64,000 nucleotides of DNA. Origin: Roseovarius aestuarii. Its GTDB lineage: Bacteria; Pseudomonadota; Alphaproteobacteria; Rhodobacterales; Rhodobacteraceae. The DNA lies in NCBI GenBank assembly GCA_027214255.1, contig JAPWHL010000001.1, forward strand, positions 310,001 through 374,000, in the 5' to 3' direction. Positions 24,191 to 39,100 of this stretch are shown piece after piece (the first letter of the stretch is position 1; every line of letters begins with the position of its first letter). A program made the translations under genes and the position numbers. The notes under the pieces are model-generated. The model did not search any database. It was given only the letters and a program-made list of their open reading frames with translations, and was not told where the DNA came from.

Positions 24191-27100
24191 GCTATCGTAT
24201 GAAGGCTCCAGCGTTAATCTGACGATTTCGGCTGACTCCGAAAGCAACGGCGTTCCGAGCCTTTGGTTCGAGGGTATCGCGAACGGCAGCTACATCGAAG
24301 ACCTAATCACCAGCGTCGAAAACATTCTCCTGACCGATGGGAATGACACGCTGACTATTTTGGATGATGGCGGATCGTTGGGTGTCGATTTGCTCGAAGT
24401 CGATCTGGGCGGGGGAAAAGACCGGCTGGATTTCTCGTCGGACGAGTCAGTCTATGCACCGACCGGTGTGTTTTACATCGACGGGCGGGCGTTCAACGCC
24501 GATGACTCGATGAATGGTGAGTATTACCTAACGCGTCAGCTGCTGGGCTTTCAGGCCCAGAAAGTTGCCGAGCTTCTGAACCGGGAAGAAGCATCTGTCG
24601 TTAATGACAAGGGCATTCAATTTCTGAACACCGAAGTCGTTAGCCTGACCGACATGGATGACCGCGCGATTATTGGCGACGATCCTGAGGGGTCGTTTTT
24701 CGGGCCGGGCGAGGTTCTGGGGCTGGGCGGACGCGACATTTTGTGGGCTGATCCCGAGGCGGCTGACGGCACCATCATGAACGGTGGCGATGGCAATGAC
24801 CTTGTCATTGCCAATGGCGGTCGAAACATCGTTACCGCCGGTGGGGCCGGGCGCGATGTCGTCATCAATTTCTCCGAAGGTGGGTTGTTGTATGGCGACG
24901 AGCATACCGGACTAACCATAAACGAAGACGGAAGCGTCGAATCCGTTGCTCCGGATGCATCGAACGGGGATCACTTCTGGTTCGCACCCGGCACCACTAT
25001 TTTGGATGCGCAGCAACACGACATCCTGTCATTTTATGGCGTGCCTTTGACGGGCGGGGATGCGGCAATGACGGCTGCCTCGTTCTTTCTGACCGGGGCC
25101 AACAGCTTTCTTCTTGATGTTGTGAATGCGCTTATCGGATTTCAATCCTTCACAGCCCCACTGACATCGGGGGCGACCGGCGTCGTCCAGCACTTCTTTG
25201 ATACGTTCCTGCCCAACATCGTCTATCTGGCCCTCGAAGACGGGACGATGGCCGTGGTCAACACACATTCCGCCTTTTTCGAGATCATGCTGGGCGATGC
25301 TGTCCCGGAAGAAATGACGATCGACGGCAAGGAATCCAAGTTGCTGGGAACCCAGTTGGTACTGGGTATGGAATACAATATTCCCGATATGGGAAATCCG
25401 GTCATCTGGTCGCCGACCTCCGAGATTGGCGGATTCTTGTCGCTGATAGATAGCGAGACCAACAATACCGGCGATCTGGGGATGCTCTTTAATTTTCCCA
25501 GTGCGGTCAGTCTGCTTTTATCGATTGCAGGTGGTATTGGTGCCAACGTCATCAAGGCGCTTCCGGGCGGCGTTGGCGCACTTGTAACTGCTTTGGGCCA
25601 TTTTGCGACGGTTGATGCCGCGTTCTGGATTGCCGGATCTGCCGTGCGCTTGGCCAAAGGCTTCCAATGGGCCGAAGACAAGGACCCGTTGGTTATTGAC
25701 CTTGACGGGGACGGGATCGAAACGATCCGGTTGGAACGTTCGGGCGTCTATTTTGACCAGAATCTTGACCGCTTTGCCGAGGCCACGGGCTGGGTCGGGC
25801 CGGACGACGGCTTCTTGGTGCGCGACTTGAACAACAACGACCGCATTGACGATATCAGCGAAATGTTTGGCCAGCAGTTTGGCGGTGGTTTTGCCCATCT
25901 GGCGCAGTTTGACGACAATGGCGATGGCAAGATTGATGTCAACGATGCGATCTGGGCCGCGCTGCGGATTTGGAAGGATTCAGACACTGACGGCGAAACC
26001 GACGAAGGCGAATTGCTGACGTTGGAGGAATTGGGCATCATATCCTTTGATCTGACGCCCGAGCCACTCAATGTGACCAATCCACAAGGTGCCGAGCTGT
26101 TGTCGAGCTCGGTTGTGGAGTTCGAAGACGGCCCCGTGCGCCGGATGTATGAGGCGATCTTCCGGACATCAGCGACCCATTCGGTTTTCAACGGTGAATC
26201 CGGTCTGGCCCCATGGCAGACCGGTGTCCAAATCGAAAGCAAGGGCTATGGTTCGGTGACGGACCTGTCGATCGCGATTGCCAACGATTTTGATTTGGGT
26301 TTCGTGGTGCAGGACGCCGCGGCCGTGATGACATCTCCCGATCTGGGAACACTGCGCGCGCAGGCGGGGCCGGTTCTGGATTACTGGGGGCAGACCCTGG
26401 AACAAACCGCCGAGCTGACGCCCGTGTTGCTGGGAACAGATGGCGAGGGCAATCCAACCCTTGCCGATTACGGCATCTATGTCGAAGACGATTCCGGTGG
26501 GTTCTGGACGCTCCATTCCGGTGCATCGGTTCTGGATGGGGCAGGTGAGGTCATTGACCGGCCGACGATGGAAAACCTGCTGGCGCAGCCCGGTTGGCAA
26601 GTTGAACAGACTTGGTCGCCGATTTCGCGCGAAGCGCTGCCCGAACACCGCGCCGAAGCGCCGTATCTGGTGCGGTTGGTGGATGGCCGCGCGATCATTG
26701 ATGACTATGGCGTCCAGAACGAGGATGGCTCGTGGCGGCTGGCAAGCGGGCGCGCGATTACCGATTCCAATGGTCTGGTGATCCCGCAGCCCACGGTTGA
26801 TGATATTCTGGCACTGTCCCGCGATGCGGGGCAGGAATGGCGTGTTGAAGAGATCGGTTTCAACCTTTTTGCCGATGTGCCAGTCGAGCAGATCGCCGTG
26901 CGCATCACCGACGGTGTGGTCGTGGATTACAGCGTTTTGATCACCGATCAGGACGGGGAATTCTACGTCTGGGCGCGCAATCTGGACCGCGCACTGGAAC
27001 TACAATTCAAAACCGGCGATAGCCGCGAATTCAACCTGCGCAACTACGCGCTGGACTTTGAAACCCTTAGCGAAGTCGGTGTGACCGAGGATAGCCATTA

Positions 27101-30100
27101 CCGGGTCGAGCTGATGACACCGGGCCAGATGCAGTTCGCCACCTCGGCTGGGGGCATCGACTATCGCGAAGAAATGCTGACGGCGACGTTGGACAATGCG
27201 ACTGGTCTGATCGACTATCGTGTGGTCGAGGGTGGTTCTTATACCTTGTCCGAGGATCACTACGACTCCGTCATTGATCCGATGATCCAGCTGACCGGTT
27301 TGATCTTTGAACAGTATTTCACGATGAGCATGCGTCTGGCAGTTCGCATGGCGCTGCAAAGTGGCCTTAGCGACTTTGCCGAAAGCATTGAATACGATCG
27401 GGAAAATGATTCCTTCCGCCCGACGACAGATCGCGAAATCGCCCCCTTCCTTGAAGCGATTTTTGCCGGGGCTCCGGGCAGCAATGCCGACGATGCGGTG
27501 ACGGATTATCTGACGGAATGGGCCGGATTGCTGTCGCAGTTTATTCCCGATTACGAGCCCGCTGATCCCGAATTGCTGTTTGACGCCAGCGTGGCAATCG
27601 ATCAGGCGTTCATGTTGCAAATGGCGATTGCCGCCTATGAAAACGTGCCAATTGATCTGGACATCTATGCTGTCGCCAACGCGCTGACGGTGGACGAGCG
27701 GCGGATCATAACGCACACACCCGAAGAGACGAACCTGACCTCTGTCGAAGGTGTCAATTATTGGTATCTGTCCGAAGGTAATCAGACCGTTCAGGGCAGC
27801 TATTCAGCGGATACCGACTTGTTCGACGACCGCACCGAACTGGATTTTTACTTTATCGGCGAGAATGCTGGCGATGACGTGATCTATGACCGCGATCTTG
27901 GGGATCTAGATCAGCTGCGGTTTGCGCATGTTAAATCATCCGAGGTCGAGGCCGTCCGTGACGGCGAGGATTTGATCCTTTTCTACAACAACGGTGCTAA
28001 CAATATTCGCGTAATCGACCAGTTTCTGGGCGAACGAAACACCCTTTTGGGCAACGGCCAACGCACTGATACCGGTGTCGAAAATGTGGTGTTTGCCGAT
28101 GGCGCGGTCTGGAACCGCGAGCGGCTGTCCTTTGAGGTTGTGGACGAAGTGCGCGCCGCTATGGACGAGGCCGACGCTTACTACGGTTCGGGTTCCGCCG
28201 ACATCATGTGGGGCGGGCTGGGCAACGATTACATGTCCGGTGGCGCCGGTGGTGACACCTATGTGATCCATTTTGGCGAAGGCCAGGACGTGATTGACGA
28301 TCTGGGCGGGTTCTCGTTTGGCCCGGTTCAGGCCGGGCTCGATTTCCTGTGGTTCCGTGGAGACATCACCGAGAAAAACCTGCGCTTTACGCGCGACGGG
28401 GCAAGCGAAGACCTGTTGATCACCCTTCTGGACTTTGAGGGCAACGAAACCGGAGATACGGTGACCGTTGTTGGTCAGTTCGGAGGCTTCAGCCTGAACC
28501 TTGATTTGTTCGGCGAAGCGATGGGAACGGATGTCGGGCTTGAGTTTATTTCCCCGCAATTGATTGAAAAGATAATCTTTGAAAAAGGCGGAGCGCTGGA
28601 ATTTGGTCAGGTCGTTGACCGGGTGATTGCCAATGCCAAGACCGATGGCGATGACGCCATTTATGGTGTGTTGAACGAAAACACTCTGGACGGCGGGGCG
28701 GGGGATGACTTCCTGACCGGTGTGGAGGGCTTTGATACCTACATCTATGGTCGCAACTACGGCAAAGACGTTATTCTTGACGCTGATTTTTCGGCGGCCC
28801 TCTTCGGCTCCAAGGATGACTTGCTGAAGTTTACCGATGATTTGCGGTGGACCGATTTTGAATTCCTGCGCGACGGCTCTGGTGACACGCTGACGCTTCA
28901 GGTGGCGGGGACGGACGACTCTGTCATTTTGACGGATTACCTGGATTACATTTTCCTTGTTGGGTTCACCAACCTGATTGAGAACATCGAATTCGCCGAT
29001 GGTACGGTCTGGGATCATTACAAGCTGCTAGAGCACTATGTTACCATCGCCGCCACGGATGAAGATGACACGATCTATGGCTTTGAACACATTCAGGATC
29101 GTCTGGATGGCGGGCAGGGCGATGACCGTCTTGAAGGGCAGGGCGGAAGTGACACCTATGTCTATGGGCTGAACTATGGCGATGATGTCATCTATGACAA
29201 CGCCAACGCGTTCCTGTCGCCTCACGGTGCCAATGACCGCCTTGAGATGGAGGGGATTGCCTCGGGCGATGTCACCATTTCACGTACGGCGCTGGATCTG
29301 ATCTTTACGATCACCGCAACGGGAGAAAGCGTCACACTGGAAAACCAGTATGTGCGCGCCAGCGCTCAGAAAAATGCGATTGAGCTGTTTTCCTTTAGCG
29401 ACATTGACATCAGTTTTGTCGACCTGAATCCTGAGGACATCGATCTTGTCGGCACCAATGCGGGTGAACTGATCACCGGGTCGAACTTTGCCGAGACGCT
29501 GGACGGCCGGGGTGGTGACGATACGTTGGTTGGTGCAGATGGAGGTGACACCTATCTGTTCGATGTCGGCTATGGCAATGATCAGATCATTGATGTGCGC
29601 GAACGCGCCGCGTGGGCGGATCGCGAAGGCATCATTGTTCCGGTGGATGACGTGGTCAAGTTTGGCGACGACATCACACAGGCGAATGCCGTGTTCACAA
29701 AGGTTGGCAATGACCTTGTTATCTCGATTGTAGATCGTTCGGATACGTTGACCATTCGCAATCAGTTCCTGAACCCTGACTACGGTGTCGAGCGGTTTGA
29801 GTTCACCTCGGACGGATCGTTCAAGACCATCGCGGATGTTGAAGAGGACCTTCTGATCGAAGGTGGCAACCGTGGTGACAACCTGATCGAAGGCAACCCC
29901 AGCACGCCCAACACGCTGGACGGGCGCCAAGGGGACGACACGCTACGCGGCGGCACAGCCGCCGACACCTATGCGTTCGGCGCCGATTACGACTTTGACC
30001 GGATCGAAGAAACCGCCAACGTTGAGGGCGTCATCGACAGGGTTCAGTTTGGTGCCTCTGTGACACGTGACGCGCTGCGGTTCAGCCGTGCGGGTGACGA

Positions 30101-33100
30101 TCTGGTGGTTGATCTGGGCAATGGCTCGGATGTGTTGACGATTGCGGGCGGTCTTGCCGGTACGGGTATTGAGGTATTCCGCTTTGGTGACGGATCTGAA
30201 TTGACCCTCGAAGACATTATAGACGCAATGTTGACGGGCACCGATGCCAACGAGCACCTGCAAGGTTTGGATACGCGCAATGACACACTGTCGGGCGGTG
30301 CGGGTTTTGACCTGTTGGAAGGCGGCGGCGGGGACGATGTCTATCGTGTCAACACCGGCGAAGACGCCACGACGATCCACGACACAGGCGGGATTGACCG
30401 CATTGAATTTGGCCTTGGCATCACGCGCGACACCGTGCGTTTCGAGGTGCTGGACGGAGACTTGATCCTGACATTGGTGAACACCGGTGAACGTGTGGCC
30501 ATTCTGGGCGGCTATAACACGACGCCGGTGGAAACTTTTGTCTTTGCCGACGGGGAAGAGCTGGACATTGCGGCGCTGCGTGCCGAATTGCTGCTGGATG
30601 CCGACACCAGTGGGCAAGCGCGCTATGACGCGGATGACGTGGAACAAGGCCTGAGCATTGAGCCGGGCGCGGGCCACGATTCCGTTCTTTTGACCAATGG
30701 GGCCGAAATGGTCTTTGGTCAGGGCGATGGTATTGACCGCCTGACGGTCGCGCCGGGGGCCACAGATACTGTTCTGCGCTTGCCTGATTTTGACCCGTCC
30801 GTAACCGAAGTCCGTCTTGCCGATGGCGACGCGCGCGATTTGGTCATTTATGTCCCTCAAACAGGCGATCAGGTTGTTCTGGTCGGGGCGCTGGATGGCG
30901 CACCGCTGCCGTTGATCGTGTTTGCTTCGGGGGTCGAGTGGGATGCCAAAGCGTTGCTGAACGCGCTGGCATTAGGCCAGAGAAGCGATGGCAACGATGT
31001 TATTCGCGGCAGTGACGAGGCCGACACGATTGATGGCGGTCAGGGCGATGATGTCTTGGTCGGCGGGACTGGTAACGATACCTATATTTTCCAGATCGGA
31101 TCGGGTTTTGACGTCATTGAGGACAATGGCGGGTTTGATACGGTCGAAATACTGGGCTTTCGCCCGACTGAACTGCGGGTCGAGCGGGTTGCTGACGATC
31201 GCGATGATCTGCTGATTACATTCGCTGCAGGCGATGATGCGCTGTTGATACGCAATGCATCGGTGGATCAATTGGTCTTTGGCGACGGAACCATCTGGGA
31301 CCGGGATTTGCTGTTGAATCTGGTCAATGCTGTTGGAACCGAAAACGATGACTTGCTGCGCGGTACGTTCGGTGACGAAGATTACACCGCCGGGCTTGGA
31401 AACGACCTGATCGTTGATGGACGGGGTAACGACATCTTCCGCTTTACGCGTGGGGACGGGCAGGACCGCATCACCACTGATAGCCAAGCGGATGGATTTG
31501 GCACGATTCAATTCGGGATCGGCATTGCTCTGGAAGATATCAGCGCCAAACGCACCGCCGAAGGGGATCTTGTCCTTCTGGTGGCAGGGGGCGACGACCG
31601 TCTGACGCTGATTGACCCTCAGTCGGATCCGGATGCTATTGTTGGCACGTTGCGTTTTGCCGACGGACGGACGATGTCGGTGGCGGCACTAGCTGCATCT
31701 ATTCCGGGCACGGACGGGGATGATGTGATCAACCTTGCCTCGGGCGGTGTGGCCGTCGGTGCCGAGCCTGCGGTGTCCGCCTTTGGGCGCGACGGGAATG
31801 ATACGATTGAAACCGGCCGTGGTGCGGATGTGATCACCGGCGGCGAAGGCAACGATCTGATGCGCGGCCATTCGGGTGGCGATACCTATGTGTTCGGACG
31901 CGGTTCGGGGCAGGACACCATCTGGGATGTGGAGCTGCTGAACAACGGCATCGTGGATATCGTGCGCTTTGAGGCTGGTATCCTGCCGGGCGACGTACGT
32001 GTACTGTCGGCGGCCAATGGCAACCTTGTGCTGGGCCTGAACGGTACGGACGACCGGCTGACCTTGAAAAACATTTTTGTCGGCGGCGGGCGTGACGCGA
32101 CTATTGAGCGGTTCGAGTTTGCCACTGGCGAGGTCATGACCATTGCCGAGATGCTGGCACTGGCCGGTCAGGGCAGCGCAGAAGATGACGTGATCGATTT
32201 CGGATCACAGATGAGCTTTGACGCCGTCCTTGATGGCGGAGCTGGCGACGATCTATTGGCCGGTGGGCGCGGTGATACGGTTTATCGTTTTGATGTGAAT
32301 GGTGGAAACGACACTATTCTGGAGGCTGGCAACTGGTCCGAAAGCTATGACACACTGCGCTTTGGTGCAGGGCTTGAGGCGGCGGATATGGTCGCTGTTC
32401 AGGACGGTGACGACCTGTTGCTACGCTTTGTCGGGCAAAGCGGGTCCTTGCTGATCAAGGGGCAATTCTCGCGCACGCAAAAACCGATTGATGTCTTTGT
32501 CTTTGAGGATACCACCAATCTTAGTGCCGCAGATGTCGCGGCAACTGTCGTGACCGAGGATGCGGCGCAAAACGTGCTGTTCCCCAGTGTCCCCGATACG
32601 AATCCGTTTACCGATCCGCTGTTTGCGGATGGTGGGTCAGGAGGATCTGGCGGAACCGGAGGCACAGGAGGGGCTGCCTCGCCGCTGCCCCAACGGATCA
32701 CAGCCGTGGATGGCGTGTCCGAAACGTTTGAAACCTTCATCCCCGAAGTGGACGATGGCGCGGGCCTGATCACCATCGACGGGTTCGAAGTGGGCGATCT
32801 GGGCGACAAACTGGATATCCGTCTGGCCGTTGGGCTGACAGGGGATGTGGTCGCACGTCAGGACGGCGATGATGTTTCGGTGTTCTTTGCCGATGAAGGT
32901 GTGCGTGATCTGGATGCCGCGCGGGCCGTGTTCCGTTTGACGGATGTCAGCGTTACCGCGCTGACCTCTGGCAACTTTAGCGGTGCACCTTTCGTGACGA
33001 CCGTGGGCCTGTCGCTGACAGGCACCAACAATCCCGAAGAAATCGTGGGCGGTTGGGGCAATGACACGATCAACGCGCTCTCTGGCGATGACACGTTGGA

Positions 33101-36100
33101 TGGCGGCACTGGCGGCGATGATGTCCTGCGGGGGCGCAACGGAGATGACATATATGTCATCGAAGCGGGCTGGGGTCAGGACCGGATCGAGGATAACTCT
33201 GGGTCGGCGACAAGCGGGTCTTTGGCGGACAAGGTCCTTTTTGGTGCGGGGCTGGATCCAGCAGACCTGCAGGTCACTGTCGATGGTAACGATCTGGTTC
33301 TGCAATTTGCGGGACAGATCGATAGCTTGCGACTGGTTTCGACCTTGTCGAACGGACGTTACCGGGTCGAGCTGTTCGAATTCTCTGATGGGACGATTCT
33401 GACGCACGATCAGTTGGTTGCGCAGGCATGGGTCGGCACCAACGCCGACCAGACATTGCGAGGCAGCTATGAAGGCAGCCTGATAGACGGGGCTGGCGGC
33501 AACGATACCATTCTGGCCGGATCGGGCGATGATACGCTGATCGGTGGCGCAGGCAACGACCGGCTGACGGGCGACGACGATAGTGATACCTATCTCTTTG
33601 ACGCGGGCTTTGGTCAGGATACGGTCGCGGATGATGGTTGGTATTTCAACTCGACGGCCGACCGGATCGAATTTGGCCCCGGACTTGTGCAGGATGATAT
33701 GCGCGTCAAGGCCGAAGGCGCGAACCTGATCCTGACCTTTGCCGGAACCGAAGACCGTCTGACGATTGAATCCGCGCTCAGCGACGATGATTTCCGCATT
33801 GAAACCATTGCTTTTGATGATGGGGCCGAGCTGAGCCACGCCGATTTGCTGGCTTTGGCGCTGGGCGCACATGACGGCGATCAACGTCTTGATGGGTCTT
33901 ATGACGCGAACACCCTGTCGGGCGGGGCGGGCAATGACAGCCTCTTTGGTCGGGCTGGTGATGACACGCTGGATGGCGGCACAGGCAGTGACCTGCTGAC
34001 GGGGGGCGACGACAACGACACTTACCTGATCAACATGGGCTTTGGCCACGTCACCGTCGCCGATGACGGTTGGAGCGCGTATTCGACCAACGACCGGATT
34101 TCCTTTGGTCCGGGCCTGTTGCTGGCGGATATGCAGGTTGAGGCGCGTGGCGCTGACTTGATCCTGACCTTTGCCGGGCAGGACGGGCGTATCACCATTT
34201 CGAACATGATCATCAATGATGATTTCTGGATCGAACATCTGGATTTTGAAGACGGGCAAACCCTCTCGGCCGCGGCGCTGGTCGAACGGGCGCTGACCGG
34301 TACGGATGGCGATGACAGTATCTTGGGCAGTTGGAGCCACGACATCATCGTTGGCAATAGCGGCAACGATTCGATCACCGGGGGCAATGGCGACGATACA
34401 TTGATTGGCGGCAGCGGGAATGACTGGCTGTCGGGGCAAGCAACAAACGATACATATGTGTTCGAGGCCGGGTTTGGTCAGGACACGGTGTCTGACTACG
34501 GCTGGGGTGCCTATTCCAACGCGGACGAAATTCAATTAGGCGCGGGGTTTGCCCTTGAGGACTTAACCGTACGGGCCGAAGGCGCGGACCTTGTTCTGGG
34601 GTTCGTCGGGGTTGAAGATCGCATCACGATCGAAAACGGGATCACGGACGGGTACTACATCATCGAGACGGTTCGCTTTGATGACGGGCGCACGATAAGC
34701 CATGCCGAGCTGGTCGCAAGGGCTATGACCGCGACGCAAGGCAATGACAACTTTGACGGCTCCACTGCGGCGGATGCGCTGGATGCGCTGGGCGGTGACG
34801 ATATCATTCACGGTGGGGATGGCAATGACACGCTGGATGGCGGCGCGGGCCACGATGCGGTGTTCGGCGATGCGGGCACTGACAACCTGTCAGGGGGCGC
34901 GGGCGACGATACGTTGGATGGCGGCGACAGTGCGGATACGCTGACTGGCGGGGCAGGCGATGACCTGTTGACCGGGGGCGCGCGCAACGATGAATACGTC
35001 TTTGCGGCGGGCTTTGGTCACGACACTATCGACGAACGTGTCGGTGTCAGTTTTCGGTCGGGCACAGATTTGGTGCGGTTCGACGCGACGATCCAGCCAA
35101 CCGATGTCGAGGTTTACATCGACGGTGACGACCTGCTGCTGTCATTGCCGGGATCGGGTGACTTGCTGCGCCTGATGGGCACTATTTCGGGCGATGAAAA
35201 GCGCGTTGAATCCGTTATTTTCGATCATGACGGCTCGACCCTGACGCACGCCCAGCTGCTGGCAATCGCGACACCCTGGCCGGGGCCATCCGGCCTGACG
35301 CAAGAGGGAAGTGCGGCAACGAACTTTATGCAGGGCGGGGCCGGTGATGATACGATCACAGGACTGGCCACAGACACGCAATTGCACGGAAACGCGGGCA
35401 ATGACACCATCACCGGCGGTGCTGGTGACGATATGTTGGATGGCGGGACCGGTGACGATCTGCTCGCCGGCGGCGAGGGTGACGATACCTATCTGCTGTC
35501 CGTAGGATTCGGGCAGGACACTCTCGATGACAGGGGCACGAATGGCGTAGGCCAGAATGTGGATGCCGTCGTCTTTGACGCAACGGTTGTGCCGGGCGAT
35601 GTGACGGTTTGGAAGACCGAAGCGACGGGCGGTGATTTGGTTCTGCTGCTGAATGGTGGTGCCGATCGCGTGACAATCATCAACGGCGCAGAGGCGGCCC
35701 CGGCAACAGGGGGCATTGACGAGGTGCGCTTTGAGGACGGTACCGTCTGGACACTGGCCGACTTGCTGCTCAATGCGGTTTTGTTCAATCCCGATGGCCA
35801 GACGATCACGGCCCCTGCCTCGGACGAGGTGGACGACGACCTGCTTGGCACCGACGCAGATGACACCCTGCGCGGACTGTATGGGGATGACACGCTGGAC
35901 GGCGGTGCGGGGAACGACACGCTTGAGGGCAGCTATGGTGATGATGTCCTGATCGGTGGCCTTGGCAATGACTCTCTCAGGGGTGGGCACGGTTCGGACA
36001 CCTACAGCTTTGCGCCCGGTTTTGGTCGTGACACGATCTCTGACGGTGACTATGGCGAAGAAGTATTGCTGAACGTCGTCTCATTCTCGTCCGGGTTCGA

Positions 36101-39100
36101 TCCGGCGGATCTGACGGTGACGGATGATGTCGACGGTGGCAAATTGCGACTGACATTTGCCGGGCATGATGACGTTCTAATTCTGGACTATTATTCGGGC
36201 TATGAAGGCGAAGGCCCGGACGGTGACCCCAATTTGGAAATCCAGCAGGTTACCTTTCTGTTTGATGACAGCACGTTAAGCGCGGCTGACCTGTTTGCAA
36301 TGGCCCTGCCTGCGAACAGTCAAATCATCTGGGGCGATGATTTGGGCGATAGCCTGACCGCCAGCGGGTTGTCCGCGTGGTTGGACGGGCTTGCAGGTGA
36401 TGACACGCTGGACGCCCAAGGGGCAAATGCCTTGCTGATTGGCGGCGCTGGCGACGACTTGTTGCTTGTCGGAACAGGACGCACAAATATCTGGGGCGAC
36501 ACGGGTGATGATACGGTCCGCATTGATGGCGACTTTGACTTTGTCTGGATCAACGGGGATTATTACCAAACGGCCAGCGCGGGAGACATTCTTGAGTTTA
36601 CCACGCTGAACTCTACTGATTTCATTGCCGAATACACCACGCAATACGATTTGCAACTTGCCCAAATTGGTGGCGAGGGGCGTATCCTGTTTTACGAAAA
36701 TCCCATTTCGGAAATCCATTTCGCTGATGTGACCTGGACATGGCAGGACTTTGTTGATGCTGCCGATGCTGCTCCGATGCGCGGTGTCGAATTGTACAGC
36801 TCTGACGGCGATGGGGCCGGTGTGTGGCAGGGCTCGGCGTTTGACGACAGGCTCTCTAGCGACAGTAGCGACAATATGCTGATTGGCGGGGCTGGTTCTG
36901 ACAGCATCTCGGCAAGCTGGGGCGATGATACGCTGATCGGCGGGACGGGTCATGACCAACTGAATGGCGGTTATGGCAACGACTTGTATGTCTTTGAGGC
37001 CGGGTTTGGCCATGACGAGGTCATCATCACCAATGCCGAGGGAGAATTGGACACCATCTCGTTCGGGGTGGGCATAACGCCGGCGATGGTCAGTGTCGTC
37101 GACGACGGCGGCACCCTTGTGATGGCGGTCGGGACAGACACGATCAGTATTTTTGTCAACAATTCCGAGACACCCAATCCGACACCCAATCTACAGATAT
37201 TGTTCAACGATTCCACGATCTGGACCGGGGGGCAGCTTGCCGCGATGGCCGTTCCGCGGGATGTCCAGACCGGTGTGGCCAGCGCCGACAGCCTGATCGG
37301 TACTGCCGGTGATGACGCGATCGAAGCAGGAGGCGGGGATGACACTGTTGATGGTGGCGCTGGCGATGACTGGATCTATGGTGGGGCCGGTGCGGATGAT
37401 CTGACCGGTGGAGCCGGCAATGATTATCTGTCGGACCAAGAGGGCGGCGCGATTTTCCGGTTCTCGGCCGGGTTCGGTCATGACGAAGTCTCTGCAGTAC
37501 TGGAAGAAGGTGCCGTATCGGCCATCGTCTTTGATGCAACGCTAACGCCTGCCGACCTGATGGTCGTGCAGTATTACGCAGGTGGCCCGTTCCAGTTGCG
37601 TGTGATTGGCACGAGCGATCGTCTATATATCGAAGGCAGTGGCGAACTCGCTGGTGACGTTGGTATCGACGAAGTGCGATTTGCCGATGGGACGATTTGG
37701 ACTCCCGCAGATATGGCGGCCATGGCGGTCAGTCCTGAAAACGGTGAGATTGAGGGTGACAATCCTCTGGTGGCACCGGGTGGTGCGGGTGATGACTCGA
37801 TCACGGGTAACACCGGGGATCAGCGACTGACCGGGAATGCGGGCAACGACACGCTGGTGGGGGATCGCGGCGAAGACACGCTGGAAGGCGGTGCTGGCAA
37901 CGATGAACTGCGCGGCGGGCGCGATGACGACACCTATCTGTTCTCGGCCGGGTTCGGGCAGGACCGTATCGTCTATGAAGGCTGGGCTTCTGACGATGAT
38001 GTGTTGGTGTTTGACGCCACGATAACCCCAGCCGATCTTCTGGTCGAGACGGTCCCAGATACCAACGATCTGCTGATCAAGGTGATTGGATCTGACGACC
38101 GGCTGTTCCTCGAAGACGGGGCGCGCTTTGGCTTTATCTCCGAAGTGCAATTCGCTGACGGTACAGTGTGGAGCCATGCCGATCTGATGGGAAGGGTTGT
38201 CGCCCCGACCGGAGAGTCGATTTCGACCTCCTTGGCGGACGACACCGTGACCGGCACAGCGCTGGACGATGTATTGGACGGGCTGGGCGGCAACGATTTG
38301 ATCAGCGGTCTGGCGGGACGCGACGTTCTGGTCGGCGGTGCGGGCGATGATACGATCTCGGGCGGTACGGGGCGTGATGAACTACACGACGCTGCGGGCA
38401 ATGATGCCTACCTCTATGATCTGGGTGACGGCACCGACCGGATCACCGATCTGGACGGGGTGGATCAACTGATCTTCGGAGCGTCTGTTACAACAGCAGA
38501 TGTTGATGTGACTGCTGTCGGGACCTCGCTGGAACTGCGTTTGTCAGACGGGGGACGGATCATTCTGGACGGGGCGTTGACGGACAGCACCCGTGCGGTT
38601 GAAACGGTTACATTTGCGGATGCAACCGTCTGGACACATACCGATCTTGTGGCGATGGCCTTGGCGGGGAATGCGACGGCGCAGCGTATCACAGGCAGTG
38701 ATCTGGGTGATACGATCACCGCGCTGGGCGGTGACGACAGGGTCGAGGGTGGAGACGGTGACGATTCACTGAGCGGAGGCACAGGAACCGACACATTGCG
38801 CGGGGAGGCGGGTAACGACACGCTGAATGGCGGCACCGGTGGTGATCTTCTGGATGGTGGCGCGGGCGACGACACCTATCAATACGCCGCAGGTGATGGC
38901 GCTGTGACGCTGACGGATGCCGATGGCGCGGATGTGGTCGAAATTACGGGCCTCAGCCAGGGTGACTTTACCATCACAGCCACGGACGAAGACTTGATCC
39001 TGCGCGTAACCGGAACCGATGACCGGATCACGCTGCAAGGCGTGCGCGCGGACGGGTTGCGCGTGATCGAGGAAGTCCGCTTTGACGGCGCAGTAACCCT

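Noticed and set aside
32637..34535. Long minus-strand open frame (632 codons) and many others opposite the giant gene (for example 47142-48587, 42303-43385)
   Set aside because: They mirror the repeat codon pattern of the plus-strand RTX/HCBP sequence and their translations match no protein style; shadows.
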